The notes: generated from the sequence alone by a model not told the origin. A DNA stretch of 5,807 nucleotides from Thermoplasmata archaeon (GCA_030042815.1 JASHYY010000207.1:1-5807); one strand, 5' to 3'; positions 1 through 5,807 are shown, counted from the first letter of the stretch. Numbers and translations are program-made.

Positions 1-7
1 GTCGCGA

Positions 8-589
8 TCACCGACGGACCTCCGAGAGGAAGTTGCGGAGAAGCCGCGGCCCCGACCGGGTGAGGTACGACTCCGGATGGAATTGCACCGACTCGACCGG
101 ACGGGTGCGGTGGCGGAGGGCCATCACCAGCCCGTCGGTCCCCCGGGCCGAGACCTCCAGGGTCGGCGGGATCGATGACGGTCGGACCACGAGCGAGTGG
201 TACCGCGCGGCCGCGAGCGGCGAGGGAATGCCCCGGAAGATCCCTCGGCCGTCGTGCACCAGCTCGGAGACCTCCCCGTGCACGGGCGTCGGGGCGTGGA
301 CGACCTCGGCGCCGTAGTGCTCGGCGATCAGCTGGTGCCCGAGACACACCCCGAGGAACGGGCGCTGCTCGTCCCACCGGTCGAGCAGGGCCCGGGCAAG
401 TCCGGTCACCCGCCGGTCCCGAGGGTGACCCGGTCCCGGTGAGAAGACCACCGCGTCCGGGTCGAAGCGCACCGCCTCCGCCAGCGGCCCGGTCGCCCGG
501 AGGCACCGCACCGAGGCCCCGTCCGCGGAGAGCGCCTGCTCGATGTTGTGGACGAACGAGTCCTCGTGGTCGACGAGCAGGACCTTCAC
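8..589 (-). CDS. trpG: anthranilate synthase component II (glutamine amidotransferase, TrpG)
   Basis: This 193-residue class I glutamine amidotransferase hydrolyses glutamine and passes ammonia to TrpE for anthranilate synthesis from chorismate, in the cytoplasm. The catalytic triad is visible: Cys82 in GVCLGHQ, and His171 and Glu173 in QFHPES. The oxyanion-region motif SPGPG is at 50-54 and the TrpG-typical RYHSL at 129-133. Length is normal for a free-standing TrpG. The start is a GTG whose last two bases form part of the trpE TGA stop (GTGA, 4-base overlap), with a GGGGGTG motif 4 bases upstream. This indicates coupling to trpE, which suits a 1:1 subunit complex. The N-terminus reads DHEDSF where many TrpG proteins have DNYDSF. 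The same subunit can serve PabB in some organisms, so a dual role is possible. Only 7 bases remain after the stop, so the next gene is not visible. Confidence 0.94.
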   Translation of the reverse strand: MKVLLVDHEDSFVHNIEQALSADGASVRCLRATGPLAEAVRFDPDAVVFSPGPGHPRDRRVTGLARALLDRWDEQRPFLGVCLGHQLIAEHYGAEVVHAPTPVHGEVSELVHDGRGIFRGIPSPLAAARYHSLVVRPSSIPPTLEVSARGTDGLVMALRHRTRPVESVQFHPESYLTRSGPRLLRNFLSEVRR

Positions 590-1779
590 GACGCACCCCC
601 GACCAACGTCCCCTCGACGTGGGAGAGCTTCGCGAGGGTCTCGCGGAACTCCCGCGACGGGTCGGAGCGATGGACGATCCCCGCCCCGGCCGCGGTGTAG
701 AGCCGCGGCCCCGCGGCGAACGCCGTCCGGATCGCGAGCGCCCAGTCGGCCCGCCCCCGGGGGCGGAGGAGGCCCACGGCTCCCGCGTACGGCCCCCGCC
801 AGCTCGCCTCCTCCCGGCGGAGGAGCTCGGTGGCGCGGATCTTCGGTGCTCCCGAGACCGTACCCGCGGGGAACGTCGCCGCGATAGCCTGCCAGGGCCC
901 GACCGCGGGTCGCAGGTCGGCCCTGACGCGGCTGACCAGATGGTCAAGCCGAGCGTACCGGACGCGCCGCTCCCGGGAGAGCAGCCGGACCGACCCCGGG
1001 CGGGCGATGCTTCCGAGGTCGTTCCGCGCGAGGTCGACGAGCATCCGGTGCTCGGCAAGCTCCTTCGGGTCGACCTCGAGCGGGGGCCGCCCGGCGTCCT
1101 CGGTGCCCTTCCAGACGGTACCGGCGATCGGGTTGACGAACGCCCGGGCCCGTTCGACCTCGAGCACCGACTCCGGAGACGCCCCGACGAGCTCCCGGTC
1201 CCCGAAGCGGAGGAAGAAGAAGAACGCGAACCGTTCGGACGCCCGAAGCCGGCCCGCGCGCGCCAGGAGGTCGTCCGGTCGCCGCCACCCCCGGCGGTGG
1301 GCGAGCACGACCTGATACGCCTCCCCGTCGCGGATGTCGCGCTGCAGTCGCCGCACGCTCCGCTCGTAGCGCGACCTCGGGAGAGAGTCCTCGAGCGGCT
1401 TCCCCGGGAGTCCGGTCGGCGCGGGCCGAGGACGGCGCGTCGGGACCGAGGCCATCTCGACGCGTTTGACCTCCGCGAACTCGCCGAGCGGGAACGGGTC
1501 ACCGGCGGGAAACGTCGCCAGGGCGGGCTCGAACAAGCCGACGCAGTCGAATCCGGCGTAGCCGAGGACGGCGCGTCGACCGCCGGGACGCAGGAACCGG
1601 TCGGTCGTCGCGGCGAACTCGCCGAGGTCGGTCGAGCGGTTCCAGCGATGAACCCGGTCCGCGCCGACGAACCAGACGGCGGACCCGGCGCTCCGGCTGC
1701 GGTCCGGCCGTCGCTCGAAGTACCCGGCGACCTCGGACCGGTGCGCGCGGGTCGCGAACGAGCCCCAGGGGTCGGTCAT
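586..1779 (-). CDS. trpE: anthranilate synthase component I (TrpE)
   Basis: This 397-residue chorismate-utilising enzyme makes anthranilate from chorismate using ammonia supplied by TrpG. Visible motifs are PIAGT at 217-221, EHRMLVDLARND at 243-254 (Mg-binding Glu243), DHLVSRV at 279-285 with the catalytic-type His280, FPAGTVSGAPK at 303-313, YAGAVG at 331-336, and the C-terminal AGAGIV plus SREFRET with the remaining Mg-binding glutamates. Ala219 in PIAGT favours TrpE over PabB, which typically has Lys there. The ATG start overlaps the aspartate kinase TGA (ATGA), and the stop overlaps the trpG GTG. The upstream ribosome-binding signal is weak (GGGGT), so translation probably depends on coupling. 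The protein is shorter than bacterial TrpE (about 450-520) at the N-terminus, and no LLES tryptophan-binding motif is recognisable. A Phe run (186-189) lies in a predicted strand where the family has aromatic residues. Confidence 0.93.
   Translation of the reverse strand: MTDPWGSFATRAHRSEVAGYFERRPDRSRSAGSAVWFVGADRVHRWNRSTDLGEFAATTDRFLRPGGRRAVLGYAGFDCVGLFEPALATFPAGDPFPLGEFAEVKRVEMASVPTRRPRPAPTGLPGKPLEDSLPRSRYERSVRRLQRDIRDGEAYQVVLAHRRGWRRPDDLLARAGRLRASERFAFFFFLRFGDRELVGASPESVLEVERARAFVNPIAGTVWKGTEDAGRPPLEVDPKELAEHRMLVDLARNDLGSIARPGSVRLLSRERRVRYARLDHLVSRVRADLRPAVGPWQAIAATFPAGTVSGAPKIRATELLRREEASWRGPYAGAVGLLRPRGRADWALAIRTAFAAGPRLYTAAGAGIVHRSDPSREFRETLAKLSHVEGTLVGGAS
594..600 (-). promoter_or_regulatory. 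trpG ribosome-binding site candidate
   Basis: GGGGGTG, one mismatch from GGAGGTG, lies 4 bases before the trpG GTG inside the end of trpE. The short spacing is acceptable but not ideal; coupling through the GTGA overlap probably contributes as well. Confidence 0.35.
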
Positions 1780-3095
1780 CGGACCCCGTCCGTCACGAGC
1801 GCGCGGTGGAGGGCGCGCAGGACCTCTGGGCCCCGACCCTCGGGTACCGCGATCGAGAGGGCCCGCGGGGTCGCCGAGAACCCTTCGGCGCCCAGGACCG
1901 CGGCCGACGGCAATCGGTCGAGGTCGTCCAGGATCCCGTCGCCGATCGCGATCACCAGGGTCACCGGATACGGACCTTCGACCATCGCGGCCGCTTCCCG
2001 GGTGACGGGCGCGAGCGCGCGGATCGCCGCCACCACCCGGCTCGGGTCGAGGACGAGGCAGAGCAGCGCCGAGGACGTGTAGAGCTGGACGAGATTCACG
2101 CCGGCCGCGGCCAGCCGCTGGGAGACCTCGGCCACGATCCCCGGCCGCTGCCGGCCTCCCGGAACCCTGAGGCGGAGCAGGCGGAGGGGCCGGAGCAGCG
2201 TGAGCGCCCGGTTCCTCCGGCCCGGACGGGCCGGGGCGATCGTCGTGACGACCGAAGCGTCGTCGAGCGACCGGACCCGCAGGACGATCGACTGCGCCCG
2301 CGCCGGCTCGATCGTGAGCGGATGGAGGACGCGCGCCCCGAACTGGGCGAGCTCCTCGGCCTCCTCGTACGAGAGCTCGGAAATCGGCCGGGCCTCGGGC
2401 ACCTCGTTCGGGTCCGCCGAAAGGACGGCGACGTGCCGCTTGACGAGCTCGACTCGCTCGGCGCCGAGGAGCGCGCCGATCCCGGCGGCCGCGTAGTCCG
2501 ACCCGCCGCGACCCAGCGTGGCCACCCGCCCTTCGAGGCTTCGCCCGAAGTAGCCGGTGACCACCGGGAGCTCCCCTTTCCGGAGGCGTTCTCCGAGGCC
2601 GCGGCGCACCGCCGCGCGCGACCGGTCGAACAGGATACACGACGCACCGTAGGCGTTGTCCGTGATCAGGCCGAGATGGTCCGACTCGACCGGGACCGCG
2701 GGGATGCCCCGCCGACGGAGGTCCTCGGAGAGCCAGCGGACGGCGAGTCGCTCTCCTTGGCTGAGCACCCGGTCCGAGAGCGGGGCGTCCTGCGAACCCG
2801 AGGACGCAACCTGGTCGAGCAGCCGGCGGAGACGCGTGAGGGTGGCGCGGCCGGCGGGGGGAAGGCCGGGATGCCGCAGCCGGATCTCCTCGAGGACCCG
2901 CCGACGGACGGCGTTCGATCGCGGGTGGTGGAGCGCCCCCATCAGAAGGTCCGTCACCCCCTCCCGCGCCGAGGCGACCACGACGACGGGCGCTCCCTCG
3001 GCCCGCGCCGCCTCGATGTCCCGGGCGACGCGGTCCGGGTCGGCGAGGGACGCCCCGCCGAACTTGAGGACGATCGGGCGGTGCGCGCGGGGCAT
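1776..3095 (-). CDS. lysC: aspartate kinase with C-terminal ACT region
   Basis: This 439-residue enzyme phosphorylates L-aspartate to aspartyl-4-phosphate, the substrate of the Asd encoded just upstream. The amino acid kinase domain covers about 8-285: KFGGAS at 11-16, a VVVVASAREGVTD stretch at 37-49, LSQGER at 111-116, TGYFGRSLEG at 180-189, TLGRGGSDYAAA at 193-204, SADPNEVPEARP at 226-237 and FGARVLHP at 252-259. ACT1 (about 301-361) is recognisable, with an ending like the STSEVSISLTLD element of the family. A second ACT (about 372-434) is very degenerate. Segment 219-223 reads KRHVA where the family normally has (T/K)DVDG, so a nucleotide-binding Asp appears lost. The frame is intact around it. 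The ATG start lies 5 bases after the asd TGA and has its own GAGGGGGGG motif. The frame stays open upstream only as a shadow of asd. It has no fused homoserine dehydrogenase. Confidence 0.93.
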   Translation of the reverse strand: MPRAHRPIVLKFGGASLADPDRVARDIEAARAEGAPVVVVASAREGVTDLLMGALHHPRSNAVRRRVLEEIRLRHPGLPPAGRATLTRLRRLLDQVASSGSQDAPLSDRVLSQGERLAVRWLSEDLRRRGIPAVPVESDHLGLITDNAYGASCILFDRSRAAVRRGLGERLRKGELPVVTGYFGRSLEGRVATLGRGGSDYAAAGIGALLGAERVELVKRHVAVLSADPNEVPEARPISELSYEEAEELAQFGARVLHPLTIEPARAQSIVLRVRSLDDASVVTTIAPARPGRRNRALTLLRPLRLLRLRVPGGRQRPGIVAEVSQRLAAAGVNLVQLYTSSALLCLVLDPSRVVAAIRALAPVTREAAAMVEGPYPVTLVIAIGDGILDDLDRLPSAAVLGAEGFSATPRALSIAVPEGRGPEVLRALHRALVTDGVR

Positions 3096-3100
3096 GAGGG

Positions 3101-4177
3101 TCAGCCCCCCCTCGTCGGAAGGAACCCGCGGGCACGAGCGAGTTCGGCGTTGAGCACGGAACCCCCGGCGCCCCCCCGGACCGCGTTGTGCGACAGCACG
3201 AAGAAGCGAAGGTACGGGGGCGTCCACCGAACCCGGCCGACGACGGCCGCCATTCCCCGCGCCCGGGCGGGGCTGCCGGCCCACCGGTCCCGCAGCGGCT
3301 GCGGGCGGTCGGACTCTGGCCGCAGCAGGACGGGCGGTCGGGGCGCCGTCGGCAGGTCGAGGGTCGCGAGGGGATCGAACGCCGTCCAAGCCCCCTCGAC
3401 CGAGGCGAGCGTCGGCCGTCGCGTGGCTTCCACCGTCACGGCCTCGAGGTGCCCTTCGCGTGTGGCCACGCGGGCGCAGTGCGCGAGGAACGCGGTCGGG
3501 AGCGGGACGACGCGAGCCCCCCGCCGCGTCCCGAGGATCCGAGCGCTCTCCCGTTCCATCTTCTCCTCCTCCTCCCGGATGAACGGCACGACGTTGTCCG
3601 CGATCGCGAGCGACGGCACCCCGGGGTAGCCGGCCCCCGACAGCGACTGGTAGGTCGACGCGTGGACGGCCCGAGGGCGAAGGAGCGGGACGATTGGAGC
3701 CAGCGCCAGGACGAGCCCGGTGGTTGAGCAGTTCGGGTTCGTGACGAGCAACCCTCGGCCGCCGCGGCGACGGCCCACGAGATCGAGGTGGTCGGCGTTG
3801 ACCTCGGGAACCAGAAGCGGAACGGAAGGGTCCATCCGATGGTCCGCCGCATTGGAAAAGACCGAGATCCCCCGCCGGACGTACTCGGCCTCGACCGGTC
3901 CCGCGGTCCCCGACGGAAGGGCGGAGAAGACGACGCGGACCCCTTGCCGCGCGAGACGAGAGGGCGAGGTCGCGCGCAGCCGTTCGTTCTCGACCTCGAC
4001 CGGCGGCGGCTCGGCGAGCTGCCAGAGGTCTCCGAGACGTCGGCCGACCGACCGCGCGCTCCCACCGAGGAGCGGAGGTTCGAACCACGGGTGGTCGGAA
4101 AGGAGCCGGGCGAAGTGTTGCCCGATGTAACCGCTCGCGCCGAGGATCGCGCAGGGGAGGCGGGGTTCGTCGCTCAC
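3101..4177 (-). CDS. asd: aspartate-semialdehyde dehydrogenase, archaeal/USG-1 type
   Basis: This 358-residue enzyme reduces aspartyl-4-phosphate to L-aspartate-4-semialdehyde with NAD(P)H. Motifs are the N-terminal Rossmann loop GASGYIG at 13-19, the catalytic Cys150 in TNPNCSTTG, TYQSLSGAGYPGVPS at 175-189, the EEEEKMERES helix at 202-211, a GH pair (His243) matching the family's active-site His, and LSHNAVRGGAGGSVLNAEL at 328-346. These are diagnostic of the archaeal/fungal-type family rather than the common bacterial Asd. The start is the GTG at 4177, which gives a 4-base GTGA overlap with the aroC stop and leaves only 12 residues before the Rossmann motif; longer starts add a low-complexity shadow of aroC. 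A good SD (GGGGAGG) lies 9 bases upstream. The region after Arg291 (RDRWAGSPARARGM) seems a few residues longer than the family's usual DRDA-containing loop. Malonyl-CoA reductase of some Crenarchaeota is a paralogue, but the adjacent aspartate kinase argues for Asd. Confidence 0.95.
   Translation of the reverse strand: MSDEPRLPCAILGASGYIGQHFARLLSDHPWFEPPLLGGSARSVGRRLGDLWQLAEPPPVEVENERLRATSPSRLARQGVRVVFSALPSGTAGPVEAEYVRRGISVFSNAADHRMDPSVPLLVPEVNADHLDLVGRRRGGRGLLVTNPNCSTTGLVLALAPIVPLLRPRAVHASTYQSLSGAGYPGVPSLAIADNVVPFIREEEEKMERESARILGTRRGARVVPLPTAFLAHCARVATREGHLEAVTVEATRRPTLASVEGAWTAFDPLATLDLPTAPRPPVLLRPESDRPQPLRDRWAGSPARARGMAAVVGRVRWTPPYLRFFVLSHNAVRGGAGGSVLNAELARARGFLPTRGG
3105..3113 (-). promoter_or_regulatory. 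aspartate kinase ribosome-binding site
   Basis: A GAGGGGGGG run sits in the last codons of asd and ends 9 bases before the ATG at 3095. It is the best purine-rich site in reach and helps to place the start just after the asd stop. The G-run also encodes the terminal glycines of Asd, so base composition alone could explain it. Confidence 0.4.
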
Positions 4178-5256
4178 GGGAGGAATCCTCCCCGCAGGGC
4201 AAGGTCGGCGAGGGCGATCGCGGTCACCGACTCGAGCACGACGACCGCGCGGGGCACGATGCACGGGTCGTGGCGACCCGCCACGACGATCGTGGTCGCC
4301 GTCTTGTCGTCCAGGTCGACGGTGCGTTGAGGGCGCGCGATGGAGGAGGTCGGCTTGACGGCGACCCGGAAGACGAGGGGCATCCCGGTCGCGAGACCGC
4401 CCAGGATCCCGCCGGAATGGTTCGACGAAGTCCGGACGCGACCGTCCTGCCAGACGAACGGGTCGTTGTGCTCGCTCCCGTGCATGGAGGCGGCCGCGAA
4501 CCCGGCCCCGAACTCGATCGCCTTGACGGCCGGGACCGAGAAGACGACGTGGGCGACGGCGCTCTCGACCGAGTCGAAGAACGGCTCGCCAAGGCCGACG
4601 GGAAGGCCGGTCGCCCGGACCTCGACGACCCCCCCGACGCTGTCGCCGTCGCGACGGGCCGCCGAGATCGCCTCTTCCATCCGAGCGGCGGACTCCGGGT
4701 CGGGGGCGCCGACCTCGTTCTGAGCCGCCTTCGACCGCAGCACCGCGAGGTCGTCCGTCGGCGCTACCGTCGCCCCCTCCGGCCCGATCGAACGGGTGAA
4801 GGCGACCACGTCCACGCCGATCGTCGCGAGCAGGGTCCGGGCGATCGAACCCGCGATCACGAGTCCGACCGTCATGCGGCCGGAAAAGATCCCCCCGCCG
4901 GACAGGTCGGCCTCCGGGCCGTAGCGAACCCGAGCCGGGTAGTCCGCGTGGCCCGGACGAGGAGTCGAGCGGAGGCGGTCGTAGGGCTCGCGCCGGACGT
5001 CCTCGTTGGCGACGTGCGCCCGGAACGTCGCCCCGGTCGCCGCGCCTTGGTCCACCCCCGTGTCGATGACCAGCCGGTCCTCCTCCTGTCGACGGGTCGC
5101 GAGACGGCGACCGACCGGCCGCCGCCGGTCGAGGTCGCCCTGGATGCGAACCGGATCGATCGGCGTTCCGGCCGGGATCCCCTCGATCGTGACGCCGACC
5201 TCGGGCCCGTGGCTCGAGCCGGACAGGGAGACCCGAAGCCGTTCGCCGTAACGCAT
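4174..5256 (-). CDS. aroC: chorismate synthase
   Basis: This 360-residue enzyme converts EPSP to chorismate, the last shared step of the aromatic pathway, and requires reduced FMN. Landmarks are SSHGPEVG at 14-21 with catalytic-type His16, RPGHADY at 100-106 with His103, GGGIFSGRMT at 120-129, VPAVKAIEFGAGF at 241-253, NHSGGILGGLATG at 279-291, and GRHDPCIVPRA at 327-337 with Asp330 matching the family's catalytic Asp. Length is normal and the frame is intact. GGGIFSGR in place of the common bacterial GGGRxSAR is the variant I associate with archaea and some Firmicutes. The ATG overlaps the aroA stop by one base (TGATG) and is preceded by two purine-rich SD candidates inside aroA. Its last codons (Arg-Gly-Gly-Phe-Leu-Pro) carry the ribosome-binding site of asd. 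It follows aroA, so the two consecutive reactions are encoded side by side. Confidence 0.97.
   Translation of the reverse strand: MRYGERLRVSLSGSSHGPEVGVTIEGIPAGTPIDPVRIQGDLDRRRPVGRRLATRRQEEDRLVIDTGVDQGAATGATFRAHVANEDVRREPYDRLRSTPRPGHADYPARVRYGPEADLSGGGIFSGRMTVGLVIAGSIARTLLATIGVDVVAFTRSIGPEGATVAPTDDLAVLRSKAAQNEVGAPDPESAARMEEAISAARRDGDSVGGVVEVRATGLPVGLGEPFFDSVESAVAHVVFSVPAVKAIEFGAGFAAASMHGSEHNDPFVWQDGRVRTSSNHSGGILGGLATGMPLVFRVAVKPTSSIARPQRTVDLDDKTATTIVVAGRHDPCIVPRAVVVLESVTAIALADLALRGGFLP
4178..4192 (-). promoter_or_regulatory. asd ribosome-binding site inside an inverted repeat
   Basis: On the minus strand the bases just before the asd GTG read GGGAGG-ATT-CCTCCC, a perfect 6-bp inverted repeat with a 3-base loop. 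The 5' arm is most of the Shine-Dalgarno GGGGAGG (plus-strand positions 4187-4193), and the 3' arm ends directly at the start codon. Folding would hide the SD until ribosomes finishing aroC melt it, which fits translational coupling. The SD is convincing. The regulatory role of the hairpin is inference, and a chance match is possible in such GC-rich DNA. Confidence 0.5.
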
Positions 5257-5807
5257 CACGGACCCCTCACCCCCTCGGCCAAGGCGCCGAGCGCCTCCCA
5301 GAACGAAGGGAACGATTTCCGAACGGCCCGTGCGTCGGCGAGCGTGCACGGACCGTCGGTCGCGAGCGCGACGACGGCCGCGCTCATCACGAGACGATGG
5401 TCCGTTTCGTGCCGAAGGTCGAAGTGGCGGGGACGGGAGGTCCCATCGATCGCGAGACCGCCCCGAGTGGCGCGAGCTCGGGCGCCGAGCGCACGGACGA
5501 GCCGAGCGGTGCCGCTTCGCCGGTCCGACTCCTTCGCCGCCACGTGCGGCGCCCCCAGGAGTTCGCTGCGCCCAGGGGTCACCGCGGCCAGGACGCCGGC
5601 GAGCGGGTAAAGGTCCGGGGAAGCCGTGAGGTCGACCGCGAACGGGCGTCGTCGCCCGCTCCGTACCGACGCACCTCGGCGAGTGCGCCGCACGCGAGCC
5701 CCGACCCGGTCGAGCAGGTCGAGCACCGCAAGGTCCGCCTGGGGCCATTCGGTCGAGACTCCGTCGACCGAAACCTCGCCCCCGGCGATCGCCGCCGCGG
5801 CCCAGAG
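5256..5807 (-). CDS. aroA: EPSP synthase (3-phosphoshikimate 1-carboxyvinyltransferase), C-terminal part
   Basis: This is the C-terminal 183 residues; the frame is open to the window edge, so the 5' part lies beyond 5807. The enzyme transfers the enolpyruvyl group of PEP to shikimate-3-phosphate. Numbering from the edge, the fragment starts inside the repeat leading to GGEVSVDG (9-16), then has SPDLYPLAGVLAA (63-75, with the catalytic-type Asp65), AKESDR (91-96, Glu93 and Arg96), ETDHRLVMSAAVVALA (134-149, phosphate/PEP-binding Arg138) and VRKSFPSFW (162-170, Lys164). All are active-site landmarks of the second domain. A GTG at 5726 is internal and not the start, because the preceding codons continue the family pattern. 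The full protein should be roughly 420 residues. Its TGA overlaps the aroC ATG by one base. I see no frameshift in the visible part. Confidence 0.95.
   Translation of the reverse strand, partial: LWAAAAIAGGEVSVDGVSTEWPQADLAVLDLLDRVGARVRRTRRGASVRSGRRRPFAVDLTASPDLYPLAGVLAAVTPGRSELLGAPHVAAKESDRRSGTARLVRALGARARATRGGLAIDGTSRPRHFDLRHETDHRLVMSAAVVALATDGPCTLADARAVRKSFPSFWEALGALAEGVRGP
5263..5276 (-). promoter_or_regulatory. aroC ribosome-binding site (two overlapping candidates)
   Basis: Upstream of the aroC ATG the minus strand reads GAGGGGGTGAGGGG, inside the last codons of aroA. The proximal GAGGGG ends 6 bases before the ATG. The distal GAGGGGGTGA ends 10 bases before it and resembles the archaeal GGAGGTGA consensus. 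Either supports the chosen start at 5256. Confidence 0.5.

Larger units (their letters stand above)
8..5807 (-). other. operon segment aroA-aroC-asd-lysC-trpE-trpG
   Basis: Six genes run in the same direction with these junctions: aroA/aroC TGATG (1-base overlap), aroC/asd GTGA (4-base overlap), asd/aspartate kinase 5-base gap, aspartate kinase/trpE ATGA (4-base overlap), and trpE/trpG GTGA (4-base overlap). With no room for internal promoters between genes and strong coupling signals, one polycistronic transcript is the simplest reading. No promoter elements were located, because transcription must start beyond 5807. No stretch longer than 5 bases between the genes is non-coding. Confidence 0.88.

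Noticed and set aside
1213..1224. GAA tandem run in trpE
   Set aside because: It encodes four consecutive Phe residues in a strand where the family has aromatic residues; it is too short to call a repeat element.
175..2082. 635-codon open frame on the plus strand, opposite trpG, trpE and part of the aspartate kinase
   Set aside because: It is Arg/Pro/Gly-rich low-complexity translation with no family motifs, opposite well-conserved genes. In DNA this GC-rich stop codons are rare in all frames.
586..3135. Possible large fusion protein continuing the trpE frame upstream across the aspartate kinase
   Set aside because: The upstream extension is an Arg/Pro/Gly shadow. The ATG at 1779 gives a TrpE-like N-terminus and overlaps the preceding stop, as in the neighbouring genes. 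The same reasoning removes upstream extensions of the aspartate kinase and aroC frames.
3559..3576. CTC/TCC trinucleotide run resembling a microsatellite
   Set aside because: It encodes the Glu run in the conserved EEEK helix of archaeal-type Asd, so coding constraint explains it.
1806..3629. 607-codon plus-strand open frame opposite the aspartate kinase and asd
   Set aside because: Same shadow composition (Arg, Gly, Asp, Glu) with no recognisable domain. The minus strand carries every conserved motif.
4270..5610. 446-codon plus-strand open frame opposite aroC and aroA
   Set aside because: A shadow of the two aromatic genes with no motif or plausible start context.
5256..5726. GTG at 5726 as the aroA start, giving a complete small protein
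   Set aside because: The 27 codons between 5726 and the window edge continue the EPSP synthase pattern (GGEVSVDG and following), so the gene is simply cut by the edge.

Overview
The window is a gap-free piece of one minus-strand operon from a very GC-rich genome (about 70% by eye). It carries six biosynthetic genes. Read in the direction of transcription, right to left, they are the 3' part of aroA (EPSP synthase), aroC (chorismate synthase), asd (aspartate-semialdehyde dehydrogenase), an aspartate kinase (lysC/ask), trpE and trpG (the two anthranilate synthase subunits). Every junction is either an overlap of 1 to 4 bases or, in one case, a 5-base gap. There is no intergenic space, and no RNA gene, mobile element, CRISPR array or terminator was seen. 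The aroA 5' end and the promoter lie beyond position 5807. Only 7 bases follow the trpG stop, so the operon may continue downstream.

Organism: most likely an archaeon, possibly a GC-rich member of the Thermoplasmatota. The reasons are the archaeal/USG-1-type Asd (not the common bacterial type), separate TrpE and TrpG with a short TrpE, the chorismate synthase variant with an FSGR core, and dense SD-led overlapping genes. This is inference; a bacterium carrying archaeal-type Asd cannot be excluded without a tree.

Logic: AroA and AroC make chorismate, and TrpE/TrpG turn it into anthranilate, the first step to tryptophan. The aspartate kinase/Asd pair converts aspartate to aspartate semialdehyde. 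That pair would be out of place in a classical shikimate operon. It makes sense in archaea that use the DKFP route, where aspartate semialdehyde is itself a precursor of 3-dehydroquinate. Testing this is the most valuable follow-up.

Other points are an aspartate kinase whose usual DVDG active-site segment is replaced by RHVA, a degenerate second ACT domain in the same protein, a TrpE without an LLES tryptophan-binding motif, and an inverted repeat that would pair the asd Shine-Dalgarno with the bases next to its start codon. No wholly new system was found. The long plus-strand open frames are GC-bias shadows.
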